Source of the DNA: Clostridium sp.
Lineage (GTDB): Bacteria > Bacillota > Clostridia > Lachnospirales > Lachnospiraceae
DNA: 64,000 nt
Assembly (NCBI GenBank): GCA_021770825.1
Contig: JAETQD010000001.1
Coordinates: 124,001-188,000, forward strand
Direction of reading: 5' to 3'
Under the pieces are notes generated by a model. That model did no database searches and was not told the DNA's origin. It saw only the letters and a program-made list of their open reading frames with translations. Both the position numbers and the translations under genes were made by a program. Positions 1-8,064 of this stretch are shown here, piece by piece (within the stretch, counting starts at the first letter, position 1; the number at the start of each line of letters is the position of its first letter).

Positions 1-418
1 ATTCTGGCTCGGCATCCGGTTCCGGCTCTCCCCCGGACACTTCCGCCATGTGAACCATCTGAGGTTCTTCTTCTCCAAAATCTTCTTCGGGAATTTCTTC
101 CCGGAAAAGTTCCTCCACAGATAGATCTTCTTTGGGCCCTTCATCCTCTTCCTTTGACCAAAGGGTCTCCTCAAAAAGCTTAAACCACAATACCTTTACG
201 CAAAGTTTCAGGCTTTCATCCATCATAAGCCTGGCCGTCAGTACGTGGAGCAGCCAGGAAGCAAGAACATTCCCCCTGGGCTCCCCATGGAAGGAAACAT
301 TCCCCCGGTACCTGACAGGCACAAACAGCACCACCAGCACCAGGAACAATAGAATCCCAAGAATCACCAGAAGCAAAATTCCCAGAATCTTAAGCAGCAA
401 CAACAAAATATGGAGCAC
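1..418 (-). CDS. DUF2953 domain protein, N-terminal part (cut by window edge)
   Basis: This gene runs off the left edge and at least 139 residues are visible. It starts with GTG at 418, with GGAGG about seven bases upstream inside the end of the preceding gene. The protein opens with one very hydrophobic leucine/valine segment (about residues 2-30). A short basic stretch follows (VPVRYRG), then a highly acidic region rich in Glu and Asp. This layout matches DUF2953 proteins, which in Clostridia and Bacilli usually sit directly before the spore protein gene gerW (ytfJ). That neighbour would lie beyond base 1. The molecular function is unknown. The family call rests on layout and context, because the diagnostic C-terminal half is outside the window. 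Confidence 0.6.
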   Translation of the reverse strand, partial: MLHILLLLLKILGILLLVILGILLFLVLVVLFVPVRYRGNVSFHGEPRGNVLASWLLHVLTARLMMDESLKLCVKVLWFKLFEETLWSKEEDEGPKEDLSVEELFREEIPEEDFGEEEPQMVHMAEVSGGEPEPDAEPE

Positions 419-420
419 CT

Positions 421-732
421 TTAAACCTCCCCAAAAAGGAATCCGGAAATATCAAAACCGCCAGTCTTATCATACACCTGTTTTACAATCCGGCCCGACA
501 GCCGGACTGCATCCTCATAATCAGCGGCCACTCCCACAATCAGAAGCTCCTGCTCCTTATAATATGGCTGCTTCAGAGTGACGGCCGGATAAAGGTCAAG
601 GAGATTCTTTCCATTGGAAGACAGAGTCAGTACATAGTAACCCAATCCTCTTCCTTCACGGACCGCCTGGATGATTTCATAGCGGTGTTTTTTGGCTTTT
701 TCTCCCACGTACAGCCTGTCATACCAGCGCAT
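421..732 (-). CDS. Conserved-looking hypothetical protein, 103 aa
   Basis: I do not recognise a named family. The ATG at 732 has a good AGGAGA ribosome site, and the stop lies just before the GTG of the DUF2953 gene, so the two are probably co-translated. The product is soluble, without a signal peptide or membrane segment. It is basic near the N-terminus (GEKAKKHR) and has a mixed alpha/beta pattern ending in GGFDISGFLFGEV. Its position between a CinA-like amidase and a DUF2953 protein suggests a housekeeping or sporulation-linked role, but that is only context. Confidence 0.6.
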   Translation of the reverse strand: MRWYDRLYVGEKAKKHRYEIIQAVREGRGLGYYVLTLSSNGKNLLDLYPAVTLKQPYYKEQELLIVGVAADYEDAVRLSGRIVKQVYDKTGGFDISGFLFGEV

Positions 733-744
733 ATTCTCTCCTGC

Positions 745-1482
745 CTATCGGTAATTCTTTATGATTGCCCGCCGTAAAAGGTCCAGAGCCGCTGTGGCTG
801 ACTGTTCCCTGATCTCTGCTCTGGTGCCGTGGAAATGACATTCCTCCACTGTCACCTCATTTTTAATGCAGCAGGAAATATACACCAGCCCCACCGGTTT
901 TTCCGGGGTTCCCCCGTCCGGTCCTGCAATTCCGGTTACTGCCACACAGGCATCGGCATCAGCAGCCAGTACGCCGCCCAGAGCCATTTCCCTGGCAGTC
1001 TCCTCGCTGACGGCACCGTATTTTTTCAAGGTGGCCTTGCTCACATCCAGAACCTTTCTCTTGGCTTTATTGGAATAGGTAATAAATCCTTCATTGAACA
1101 CATCGGAAGCGCCCGGCACATTGATGATCTTGGCAGCCACCATGCCTCCGGTGCAGGACTCTGCCGTCGTCACTGTGAGTCCGTATTTATCCAGAAGACG
1201 CACCACAGCCTCTTCCATGGTCTCATTCTCCCGGTTGGAATAATACATGGTTCCAAGGGATTTCTTGATCTCCTTGGCAACTGGTTTCATCAGGTTCTTT
1301 GCATTCTCTTCATCCTGCTCTTCGGTCTCCACCACCACATGTACCTCTTTTCCACGCCTTCTTGTATACACCAGGGCAGCGCCGCCCTGCTTTAAGATTT
1401 CCTTCAGGTTCTCTTTGACTTCCGTCTCACTTTTTCCGTAGATTTTAAATATCTGAGCGTAGCCTTTTTCTGTCTTAATCAT
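745..1482 (-). CDS. CinA C-terminal (PncC) nicotinamide-nucleotide amidase with KH-like domain, lacking the MoaB-like domain
   Basis: PncC-type domains hydrolyse NMN to nicotinate mononucleotide and ammonia, recycling pyridine nucleotides. Residues about 90-245 carry the family signature TAESCTGG, then VTGIAGPDGGTPEKPVG, both typical of the deamidase domain. Residues about 8-75 look like the KH-type linker domain of full-length CinA. The N-terminal MoaB-like pyrophosphatase domain (about 170 residues) of the usual ~410-residue protein is absent. The ATG at 1482 overlaps the pgsA stop codon (TAATG), so the short form is the real start. CinA next to pgsA is a common Firmicute arrangement, which supports the assignment. 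Confidence 0.85.
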   Translation of the reverse strand: MIKTEKGYAQIFKIYGKSETEVKENLKEILKQGGAALVYTRRRGKEVHVVVETEEQDEENAKNLMKPVAKEIKKSLGTMYYSNRENETMEEAVVRLLDKYGLTVTTAESCTGGMVAAKIINVPGASDVFNEGFITYSNKAKRKVLDVSKATLKKYGAVSEETAREMALGGVLAADADACVAVTGIAGPDGGTPEKPVGLVYISCCIKNEVTVEECHFHGTRAEIREQSATAALDLLRRAIIKNYR

Positions 1483-2024
1483 TACATTTTCCCTTCTTTA
1501 AGTACTCCTGCATTTTTCACAATGTAATCCACCAGAGAAATCACCGTAAGAGCCAGGGCAATCCATACCACAGCCGTTGTCACCATGGACAGAGCCTCGA
1601 TCTTTAAAATTAAAAGCACCACGGCAATCATCTGGAACGTGGTTTTGAATTTTCCCCAGTAGCTGGCGGCAATCACCACACCGTTATCCGAGGCCACCAG
1701 ACGGAATCCGCTGATGATGAATTCTCGGCTGATGATCACAATGACCATCCAGGCCGGAAGCTCCTTAAGCTCCACCAGGCAGATTAAAGCCGAGCAGACC
1801 AGAAGTTTATCTGCCAGAGGGTCCATAAACTTTCCAAAATTTGTCACCAGATTATATTTTCTTGCAATTTTTCCGTCCAGCATGTCCGTGAGGCTTGCCA
1901 CAATGAAGATTCCCGTTGCCAGGTACCGGTAGGCCTGCACCTGTCCGTCCTCCACCAGAAGAGCCGCCACAAAAAACGGAATCATAATCATACGCAGTAT
2001 GGTCAGTTTATTCGGTAAATTCAT
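1482..2024 (-). CDS. pgsA: CDP-diacylglycerol-glycerol-3-phosphate 3-phosphatidyltransferase
   Basis: PgsA makes phosphatidylglycerol phosphate, the committed step toward phosphatidylglycerol and cardiolipin, in the cytoplasmic membrane. The 180-residue protein has the usual length and begins MNLPNKLTILRM. The CDP-alcohol phosphatidyltransferase motif is visible at about residues 46-70 (SLTDMLDGKIARKYN, continuing to FMDPLADK). Several hydrophobic spans follow. The ATG at 2024 has a GGGGAGGT site and lies inside the end of rimO (17-base overlap); the stop overlaps the cinA-like start. Translation of all three is therefore probably coupled. Confidence 0.95.
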   Translation of the reverse strand: MNLPNKLTILRMIMIPFFVAALLVEDGQVQAYRYLATGIFIVASLTDMLDGKIARKYNLVTNFGKFMDPLADKLLVCSALICLVELKELPAWMVIVIISREFIISGFRLVASDNGVVIAASYWGKFKTTFQMIAVVLLILKIEALSMVTTAVVWIALALTVISLVDYIVKNAGVLKEGKM

Positions 2025-3348
2025 CTTCTACCTCCCCAATCAAATCGTAGTCCAGAGCCCCTGTGACCCGGACCCGTACAAAGTCGCCGGACATGAGAGA
2101 AAGCCCCGTATTCACAAAGATTAACCCGTCCACGTTGGGGCTGTCCATATACGTCCGCCCCACATAGGCGTTTTCATCGGCAACCTTTCCCTCAATCATC
2201 ACCTCCAGGACACGGCCCTTCATCTCTTCTGATTTTTCAAAGGCAATGTCCTGCTGCAGCTCCATGATTTCAGCTCGCCGCTCTTCCTTGACCTCCTCCG
2301 GTACCTGGTTTTCAAAGCTGTATGCCGGGGTGTCCTCCTCCGGAGAGTAGGCAAATACGCCGAGCCGGTCAAACTCCATCTCATCCACAAAATCCATGAG
2401 GATTTCATGGTCCTCCTCGGTTTCTCCCGGGAACCCGGAAATAAAGGTGGTCCTTAAGGTAATGTCCGGGATTTCTTTCCGGAGTTTTCCAATGAGCGCC
2501 TTGATTTCTGCATGGTTCGTTCTTCGCCCCATACGTTTTAAAATAGCATCGCTGGCATGCTGAATGGGAATATCCAGGTAATGACAGACCTTTTCTTCTG
2601 TTTTAATGGTCTCAATGAGCTCGTCGGTGATCTCTTCCGGATAGCAGTACTGGAGTCTGATCCACTGGATTCCGGAAACAGCCGCCAGACGGCGCAAAAG
2701 TTCCGGAAGCTTTTTCTCCCCGTACAGGTCTTTTCCATAAAGAGTGGTCTCCTGGGCCACTAAAATGAGCTCCTTTACGCCCTGGGCCGCCAGTTCCTTC
2801 GCTTCCTTCACAAGCTGCTCCATGGGAACGCTCCGGTATCTGCCGCGAAGGTAGGGAATAATGCAGTAGGTGCATCGTTTATCACAGCCCTCGGCGATTT
2901 TTAAGAATGCATAGTGGCCGCCTGTGGTCACCAGACGCTTTGTCTCTGCGCTGACGGGAGCATCAATGTCATGAAACACCAGGGTCTTCTCCCCTCCGTT
3001 TAAGGCCTCCTTTACAGCCTTTGCAATTTCTTCATAGGAGGAGGTACCTAAAACCGCATCCACCTCCGGGATTTCCTCCACAATCTCATTTTTATATCTC
3101 TGCGCCAGGCATCCTGTAACAATCAGGGCTTTGAGCTGTCCCTCTTCCTTCATTCTTGCCATTTCGAGAATCGTATTTACACTCTCCTCCTTGGCATCTC
3201 CGATGAAACAGCAGGTATTGATGATAATTGCATCGGCCTTTGTCTCATCATCCACAAAGGAATAGCCCTCACGGCCCAGAAGTCCAAGCATTTTTTCCGT
3301 ATCCACCAGGTTCTTATCACAGCCCAGTGATATGAAAAGCAAATTCAT
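2008..3348 (-). CDS. rimO: Ribosomal protein S12 methylthiotransferase (radical SAM)
   Basis: RimO adds a methylthio group to the conserved aspartate of ribosomal protein S12 using two 4Fe-4S clusters. The 446-residue protein has the UPF0004 domain (about 1-125, with cysteines in LGCDKN, INTCCF and VTGCLAQ). The radical SAM domain follows with the CDKRCTYC cluster motif near residue 157, and a C-terminal TRAM domain lies after about 375. The opening MNLLFISLGCDKN separates RimO from MiaB. The ATG at 3348 has a GGAAG site. It is the first gene of the segment rimO-pgsA-cinA-like and sits directly behind the rpoZ terminator. Confidence 0.95.
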   Translation of the reverse strand: MNLLFISLGCDKNLVDTEKMLGLLGREGYSFVDDETKADAIIINTCCFIGDAKEESVNTILEMARMKEEGQLKALIVTGCLAQRYKNEIVEEIPEVDAVLGTSSYEEIAKAVKEALNGGEKTLVFHDIDAPVSAETKRLVTTGGHYAFLKIAEGCDKRCTYCIIPYLRGRYRSVPMEQLVKEAKELAAQGVKELILVAQETTLYGKDLYGEKKLPELLRRLAAVSGIQWIRLQYCYPEEITDELIETIKTEEKVCHYLDIPIQHASDAILKRMGRRTNHAEIKALIGKLRKEIPDITLRTTFISGFPGETEEDHEILMDFVDEMEFDRLGVFAYSPEEDTPAYSFENQVPEEVKEERRAEIMELQQDIAFEKSEEMKGRVLEVMIEGKVADENAYVGRTYMDSPNVDGLIFVNTGLSLMSGDFVRVRVTGALDYDLIGEVEDEFTE

Positions 3349-3369
3349 TCAAAGTCTTCCTTTCCCGCG

Positions 3370-3414
3370 AAAAAAAGAGGAAACAAAAAGCCGCTGTTTA
3401 GCCCCTATTTCCTC
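3370..3414 (-). terminator. Probable intrinsic terminator after rpoZ
   Basis: On the minus strand GAGGAAA (3408-3414) and TTTCCTC (3377-3383) can form a stem around a 24-base interior with a small extra GCT/AGC hairpin. The stem is followed by a run of seven T. Only 22 bases separate the T run from the rimO start codon, so there is no room for a separate promoter, and rimO probably depends on read-through or on a promoter inside rpoZ. The long interior makes this a moderate-strength call. Confidence 0.55.
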
Positions 3415-3425
3415 CTCTCTCCTCT

Positions 3426-3749
3426 TTATTCTTCGGTTCCCTCTCCAGAGGCTTCTTCTGAAGATTCTGCATTTTCAGCCACAGATTCCTCTTTCTCTGC
3501 TTCCTCTTCCGTTTCCTCTTCCTCCGGCAGGATCGTCACCTTCTGCTCATAGAGCTCCTGAACGGCAGTGGAAAGCGGCTTCTTTCCTGCAGCGCCGTAA
3601 ACGAGCGGCTCGGCTCCGCCGATGAGCTGTCTGGCTCTCTTTGCTGCTGCAATGACGATGGAATAACGGCTCTGCACCACCGGCTGCTCACCCGGCTCCA
3701 CATTGCTGTTGACTGCTTCGATTAAATCTGTATAAGATGGATGTAACAT
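3426..3749 (-). CDS. rpoZ: RNA polymerase omega subunit with acidic tail
   Basis: Omega helps assemble and stabilise RNA polymerase by binding the beta-prime subunit. The core (about residues 1-75) begins MLHPSYTDL and contains the family pattern RYSIVIAAAKRARQL. Residues 75-107 are almost entirely Glu, Ser and Ala, an acidic extension seen in several Lachnospiraceae omegas. The ATG at 3749 has an AAAGGAG site. The order yicC-gmk-rpoZ is the standard Firmicute arrangement and confirms the call for a short, weakly conserved protein. Confidence 0.9.
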   Translation of the reverse strand: MLHPSYTDLIEAVNSNVEPGEQPVVQSRYSIVIAAAKRARQLIGGAEPLVYGAAGKKPLSTAVQELYEQKVTILPEEEETEEEAEKEESVAENAESSEEASGEGTEE

Positions 3750-3782
3750 ATCTAAAAACTCCTTTCAATGCTTTTAGGAAGC

Positions 3783-4418
3783 TTATTCACCGGCTCCCAC
3801 AAGCTCCTTTAATTCTTCCTTCATCCGGGAAATTCTTTCCCGATTTCTGCATGCCTTAAGATGCTGGGACCGGATGAGACCGTGAAGCTCCTCCACACAG
3901 GTCTCAACGGTATCGTTCACAAGAATATAGTCATAGGATCCCATTCCCTCTGACTCCTCCATGGCCCGTTTTAACCGTTTTTCAATGACCTCCGGGGTCT
4001 CTGTACCCCGCCCCGTAAGACGGGTCTTTAAATCAGCCGCCGTGGGAGGAACCACAAAAATCAGAACCGCCTCAGGGAATTTTTCCTTCACCTTAAGAGC
4101 TCCCTGAATTTCAATTTCAAGAATCACATCTTTCCCCTGGTCCATCTTTGTCTCCACATAAGACCTGGGGGTTCCATAATAGTGGTTCACATAGCGGGCA
4201 TATTCGATGAGCTGGTCCTTTTCAATCAGCTCCTCAAACTGCTCATTGGTCATAAAGAAATATTCCCGTCCGTCCTCTTCCCCGGGACGGGGATTTCTTG
4301 TGGTGGCTGAAATGGAAAGCGCATAATTATCATACTTTTCCAGAAGCGCTTTCATGATGGTTCCCTTGCCGGCACCGGAAAATCCCGATACAACGGCCAG
4401 AACTCCCTGTTCTCTCAT
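3783..4418 (-). CDS. gmk: Guanylate kinase
   Basis: Gmk phosphorylates GMP or dGMP to the diphosphate and is essential for GTP supply. The 211-residue protein has the P-loop SGFSGAGKGT near its start. The GMP-binding stretch (SISATTRNPRPGEEDGREYF) and the lid with LTGRGTETPEVIEKRL follow. A longer reading frame begins at a TTG at 4424, but the ATG at 4418 has the better-placed GGAG site and gives the usual N-terminus, so I chose it. It follows yicC after 15 bases; the small remA gene often found between them is missing. Confidence 0.95.
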   Translation of the reverse strand: MREQGVLAVVSGFSGAGKGTIMKALLEKYDNYALSISATTRNPRPGEEDGREYFFMTNEQFEELIEKDQLIEYARYVNHYYGTPRSYVETKMDQGKDVILEIEIQGALKVKEKFPEAVLIFVVPPTAADLKTRLTGRGTETPEVIEKRLKRAMEESEGMGSYDYILVNDTVETCVEELHGLIRSQHLKACRNRERISRMKEELKELVGAGE

Positions 4419-4433
4419 ATTCAATCACTCCGG

Positions 4434-5312
4434 TTATTCAATATTCTGAATCTGCTCTCTTACCTTTTCAATTTCCGTCTTTAAAATAATTGCATGATCG
4501 GAAATTTCCAGATCGTTGGATTTGGAGAGAATCGTGTTGGATTCCCGGTTCATCTCCTGTGCAATAAAGTCTAACTTTCTTCCCACACTGCCTCCGGCGA
4601 GAAGTTCCTTTCTCATTCCCTCAATGTGGCTTCTCAAGCGGACGGTTTCCTCGTCCACACAGATCTTATCGGCAAAAATCGTCACTTCCGTGAGAATTCT
4701 GGATTCGTCGATGGTGGTGGTCTGGAGCATTTCCTTTACCTTATCCTCCAGCTTTTTCCTGTAATCCTCAAGGACCTTTGGAGAATGCGCTTCGATAAAG
4801 TCCACCATGGTCAGCATATAGTCCAGTTTTCCGATCAGATCGGTCTTTAAATTTTCTCCCTCGCGGATTCTGGTCTCCACAAAGTTTTCAGCGGCTTTCT
4901 TAAGAACCGGCTCCAGCAGGGACCACATATGTTCCTCGTCCTCCGGCTCCTGCTCCATGGTAAGAACCTCCGGGCACCGGGAAAGCATGGACACCTTCAC
5001 ATCATTTTCAATCCCAAACTGCTCCGCCATCTTTTCAAAGCTCTGCACATATTCTGCAGCCAGGGAGCTGTTATACTTTAAGGCTACCTTCTCCTCCGTA
5101 TAATCTTCATAGGTAACGAATACATCCACCTTTCCCCTCTGGATATAATCCTTTAAAAGAGTCCGCATGGCTGCCTCAAAATAGTTGAATTTCTTCGGCA
5201 TTTTAATGCTTAAATCCAGATAACGGTGGTTGACTGCCTTTATTTCAACGGATATTTTACATTCATCCGTCACGGCCTCACATCGGCCGAAACCGGTCAT
5301 GCTCTTAATCAT
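4434..5312 (-). CDS. YicC/YloC family endoribonuclease
   Basis: Members of this family are endoribonucleases that act on RNA; in the cell they influence RNA turnover. The protein (292 residues, usual length) begins with the family hallmark MIKSMTGFGR and has the characteristic KAVNHRYLDLSIKMP segment. The conserved C-terminal region (about 255-292) includes NTILSKSNDLE and ILKTEIEKVREQIQN. An upstream ATG at 5321 is only one base from the GCGAGG ribosome site, so the ATG at 5312 with ten-base spacing is preferred. It is the first gene of yicC-gmk-rpoZ and has a near-consensus promoter just upstream. Confidence 0.9.
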   Translation of the reverse strand: MIKSMTGFGRCEAVTDECKISVEIKAVNHRYLDLSIKMPKKFNYFEAAMRTLLKDYIQRGKVDVFVTYEDYTEEKVALKYNSSLAAEYVQSFEKMAEQFGIENDVKVSMLSRCPEVLTMEQEPEDEEHMWSLLEPVLKKAAENFVETRIREGENLKTDLIGKLDYMLTMVDFIEAHSPKVLEDYRKKLEDKVKEMLQTTTIDESRILTEVTIFADKICVDEETVRLRSHIEGMRKELLAGGSVGRKLDFIAQEMNRESNTILSKSNDLEISDHAIILKTEIEKVREQIQNIE

Positions 5313-5346
5313 CTTAAACATGCCTCGCTTTCACATAGATAGAGAT

Positions 5347-5375
5347 ATTATACGGCAAATGGAAATTCAAGTCAA
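5347..5375 (-). promoter_or_regulatory. Sigma-A type promoter of yicC-gmk-rpoZ
   Basis: On the minus strand TTGACT (5370-5375) and TATAAT (5347-5352) are separated by exactly 17 bases, and the yicC ATG lies 35 bases beyond the -10. The -35 box abuts the terminator of the citrate operon, so the two units are cleanly insulated. Confidence 0.85.
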
Positions 5376-5376
5376 T

Positions 5377-5406
5377 AAAAACCTCCGGGAGGGGCCGGAG
5401 GTTTTT
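5377..5406 (-). terminator. Intrinsic terminator of the citrate operon
   Basis: A perfect 12-base inverted repeat (AAAAACCTCCGG at 5377-5388, CCGGAGGTTTTT at 5395-5406) with a six-base loop lies 24 bases after the transporter stop. Read on the minus strand, it ends in a T run. It separates the citrate operon from the yicC promoter. Confidence 0.85.
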
Positions 5407-5429
5407 AGAAAAGGGGTATATGGCCTGTT

Positions 5430-6488
5430 TTACACAGGCATAATGCCAAACAAAATGGCGACAATCATGCAAATAAAGCTGAAGCCCCAAACCCAGAGGA
5501 AGCTGCTTTTGATATGGTCCTTGATGTCCACATCTGCAAGGCCCACGCCAAGGAGTGTGGCCGGAACCATGGGGCTGATGAAGGTAGCGCAGTTACGGCA
5601 TACCACCATGGCGACTGCAATGGGGGTTGCGCCGATTCCAAAGCCTTCTCCAATGCCGATCATAACCGGAAGCATTCCATAGAAATAGCTGTCCGTATCG
5701 AAAGCCAGGGCAAGCGGTACGCTTAAGATACCGATTACAAGAGGCAGATGGTGTCCGAGAACGGCCGGAAGGAAGCTGCTGATCAGGTTGGACATGCAGG
5801 TGATTACGCTTGTGGTTCCTTCCACATCCTTAACCAGTACACCCATCAGGATGGCTGCACCCATCAGAGTGGAGCACATCATAAGAGCCGGGCCTGCATG
5901 GCTGTTGATGACCTTTTTCTGTAATTTGGCACCCGGGTAGTTCACAAGAATTCCGGCTGCCACGCCCATCATAAAGGGCACATAGCTTGGGAAAATATCT
6001 AAAATCAGGAGCGCAATGACAGCCAAAGTCAGTGCAATATTAAAGAGGAACAATTTCGGTCTTGCCAGCTCGTTGGCTGCCGCGGCCTCGCTGTTGCTTA
6101 AAACAACCTCTCCTTCCAGCTTTGCAAGCTTTCCGTTGAGTCCGGCTCCGCGCTTTTTCTCAATCATACCGTTTATCACTGCCACAGTAAGGGCCAGTAC
6201 GATTCCTGCTGCCTGAATCGGTAAGATGGTCTGCCACAGGGAGGCAGCTTCAATGCCGAGTACGGTTGCCGCCCGCATGGTGGGTCCGGCCCAGGGCATC
6301 AGATTCAGAACGCCCATGGCAAGAACGCTGATACGGAGCAATGTGGTGGGCCGCATATGCATCTTTTTATAGATGGGCAGCATGGCCGGAACCACGATAC
6401 AGAAGGTGGACGCTCCGCCGCCGTCCAGATGGCCGATCAGAGCGACGATGCAGGCAAAGCCAAGGACGCCGACTAATACTTCTGACAT
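5430..6488 (-). CDS. CitMHS-family citrate transporter, N-terminally shortened
   Basis: CitMHS carriers take up citrate as a divalent-metal complex with protons. The 352-residue product has many membrane spans and the family signatures GHLDGGGASTF, LPIYKKM, NLMPWAGPTMRAATVLG and LAFDTDSYFYG. Full-length members are about 430 residues; the roughly 85-95 residues before the HLDG motif (the first membrane spans) are missing. The start is nevertheless tidy: an AGAGGAG site six to seven bases before the ATG at 6488, and the citF stop in the same frame 15 bases upstream, so no longer start exists. Whether the short carrier works is unknown. It is the last gene of the operon. Confidence 0.8.
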   Translation of the reverse strand: MSEVLVGVLGFACIVALIGHLDGGGASTFCIVVPAMLPIYKKMHMRPTTLLRISVLAMGVLNLMPWAGPTMRAATVLGIEAASLWQTILPIQAAGIVLALTVAVINGMIEKKRGAGLNGKLAKLEGEVVLSNSEAAAANELARPKLFLFNIALTLAVIALLILDIFPSYVPFMMGVAAGILVNYPGAKLQKKVINSHAGPALMMCSTLMGAAILMGVLVKDVEGTTSVITCMSNLISSFLPAVLGHHLPLVIGILSVPLALAFDTDSYFYGMLPVMIGIGEGFGIGATPIAVAMVVCRNCATFISPMVPATLLGVGLADVDIKDHIKSSFLWVWGFSFICMIVAILFGIMPV

Positions 6489-6503
6489 GGTAAACTCTCC
6501 TCT

Positions 6504-8063
6504 TTATTTAAACTCGTATTCTTTGATCTGTCTCACTACATCAATGATGGTGCCGTCTCTGGCCTCAATAATGCCCACAACCCTGTCGTCAAACTGTACC
6601 GGGTCCGGCTCGCCTGCCATGGCGTAGGCCTTATCCCTCAGCTCCTCAATGGTGCAGAACGGCAGATCCACGTCCTTCATGCATTCGATCAGGTCCTGTC
6701 TTCTCGGATTGATGGCAATACCGTAATCGGTGATCACCACGTCCACGGTTTCGCCCGGTGTGGTGACTGTGGTCACGTTTGTACAGATGGCCGGAATCCG
6801 TCCCTGTAAAAGCGGGGCAATGACGATGGTGCACTTGGCTCCCGCTGCCGTATCGGGATGTCCGCCCTGGGCTCCGGTGATCATGCCGTCGGAACCAACC
6901 ACCACGTTGCAGTTAAAGTTCACATCCACCTCTAAGGAAGCCAGAATCACGAAATCCAGCTTGTTGACATAAGCGCCTTTATTAAAGGGGTTGGCGTACT
7001 CGGAAGCAGAAATTTCAATGTGGTTCGGATTCTTTTTGATGGACTCGATGGCGCCCATATCAAAGTCCTGGGTATCCACCAGCTTGTTTATCAGGCCCTT
7101 TTCCAGAAGACCGCACATGGGAGTGGTGATTCCGCCAAGGCCCAGGCCCATGTGGATTCCCCTTTCCTCCATGATCTTTCCAAGGGAAATGGTGGAGGCG
7201 ATGGAAGCTCCGCCAACGCCCGTCTGGTAGGAAAAGCCCTCCTTAAAATAGGGGGTATTGATTACAAATTTCGTACAATAGTCGGCCATCATGATCTTTC
7301 TCACATCGGTGGTGGACTTTGCCGCACCTGTGGCGATCTTTGCAGGATTTCCGATCTCATCCACCACGCAGACATAATCCACATGGACCATGGAAATACT
7401 GGCCGGGGCATTGGGGAAGGGAACCAGGCAGTCGGTGATGGCAACCACCTTATCGGCGTATTCCGCATCCACCATTGCATAGGATAAAACTCCACAGTCG
7501 CTCTTTCCGCCGTTGGCTCTCATATTTCCGTACTCATCACAGGTGGGGGCCCCGATGAATGCGATATCAATATGGACCTCTCCGGACTCCACCGCACGGA
7601 CACGGCCGCCGTGGGAGCGCATGATGGCCAGGTTCTTAAGCCGTCCTGTGGAAATGGCCTCGCCGATCTTTCCGCGGACACCGGAGGACTGGATGCCTGT
7701 GATGGTGCCGTCCTCAATATAGGGAACAATGGGGTCATGGGCCTTTCCTAAGGAGCTGGCACAGATGGTAATATCTTTGATTCCCATTTTGTGCACTTCT
7801 TCCATGACCATGTTTACCACATAATCGCCTTCCCGGAAATGATGGTGGAAGGAAAGGGTCATGCCGTCTTTAATGCCGCATTTTACAAGGGCTTCATGGA
7901 TGTTTTCCACCAGCTTGCTGCGGGTTGGATCACAGAGCGCGTGAACCGTCGGCGCAGCTTTTTTATATTCGTAATTGTCATAGGCATAAGCGCCTTTAAA
8001 GGCCTCTTTTCCGGTTTCTCTTAAAATTTCTTCCGGAATTTCTCTTCCAACTGCATTGATCAT
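6504..8063 (-). CDS. citF: Citrate lyase alpha subunit (citrate CoA-transferase)
   Basis: CitF transfers the acyl-carrier thioester onto citrate, the first half-reaction of citrate cleavage to acetate and oxaloacetate. The 519-residue protein is full length. It shows LSFHHHFREGD, RSHGGRVRAVESG and the C-terminal TVTTPGETVDVVITDYGIAINP typical of the family. The open frame extends upstream to 8138, but the ATG at 8063 has a GGGGGGG site and lies one base beyond the citE stop. It therefore fits the tight citD-citE-citF unit better. Confidence 0.95.
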   Translation of the reverse strand: MINAVGREIPEEILRETGKEAFKGAYAYDNYEYKKAAPTVHALCDPTRSKLVENIHEALVKCGIKDGMTLSFHHHFREGDYVVNMVMEEVHKMGIKDITICASSLGKAHDPIVPYIEDGTITGIQSSGVRGKIGEAISTGRLKNLAIMRSHGGRVRAVESGEVHIDIAFIGAPTCDEYGNMRANGGKSDCGVLSYAMVDAEYADKVVAITDCLVPFPNAPASISMVHVDYVCVVDEIGNPAKIATGAAKSTTDVRKIMMADYCTKFVINTPYFKEGFSYQTGVGGASIASTISLGKIMEERGIHMGLGLGGITTPMCGLLEKGLINKLVDTQDFDMGAIESIKKNPNHIEISASEYANPFNKGAYVNKLDFVILASLEVDVNFNCNVVVGSDGMITGAQGGHPDTAAGAKCTIVIAPLLQGRIPAICTNVTTVTTPGETVDVVITDYGIAINPRRQDLIECMKDVDLPFCTIEELRDKAYAMAGEPDPVQFDDRVVGIIEARDGTIIDVVRQIKEYEFK

Positions 8064-8064
8064 C

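Noticed and set aside
829..1395. Long plus-strand open frame opposite the cinA-like gene
   Set aside because: The minus-strand frame has clear PncC motifs, a ribosome site and operon context; the plus frame is a shadow with low-complexity His/Cys composition.
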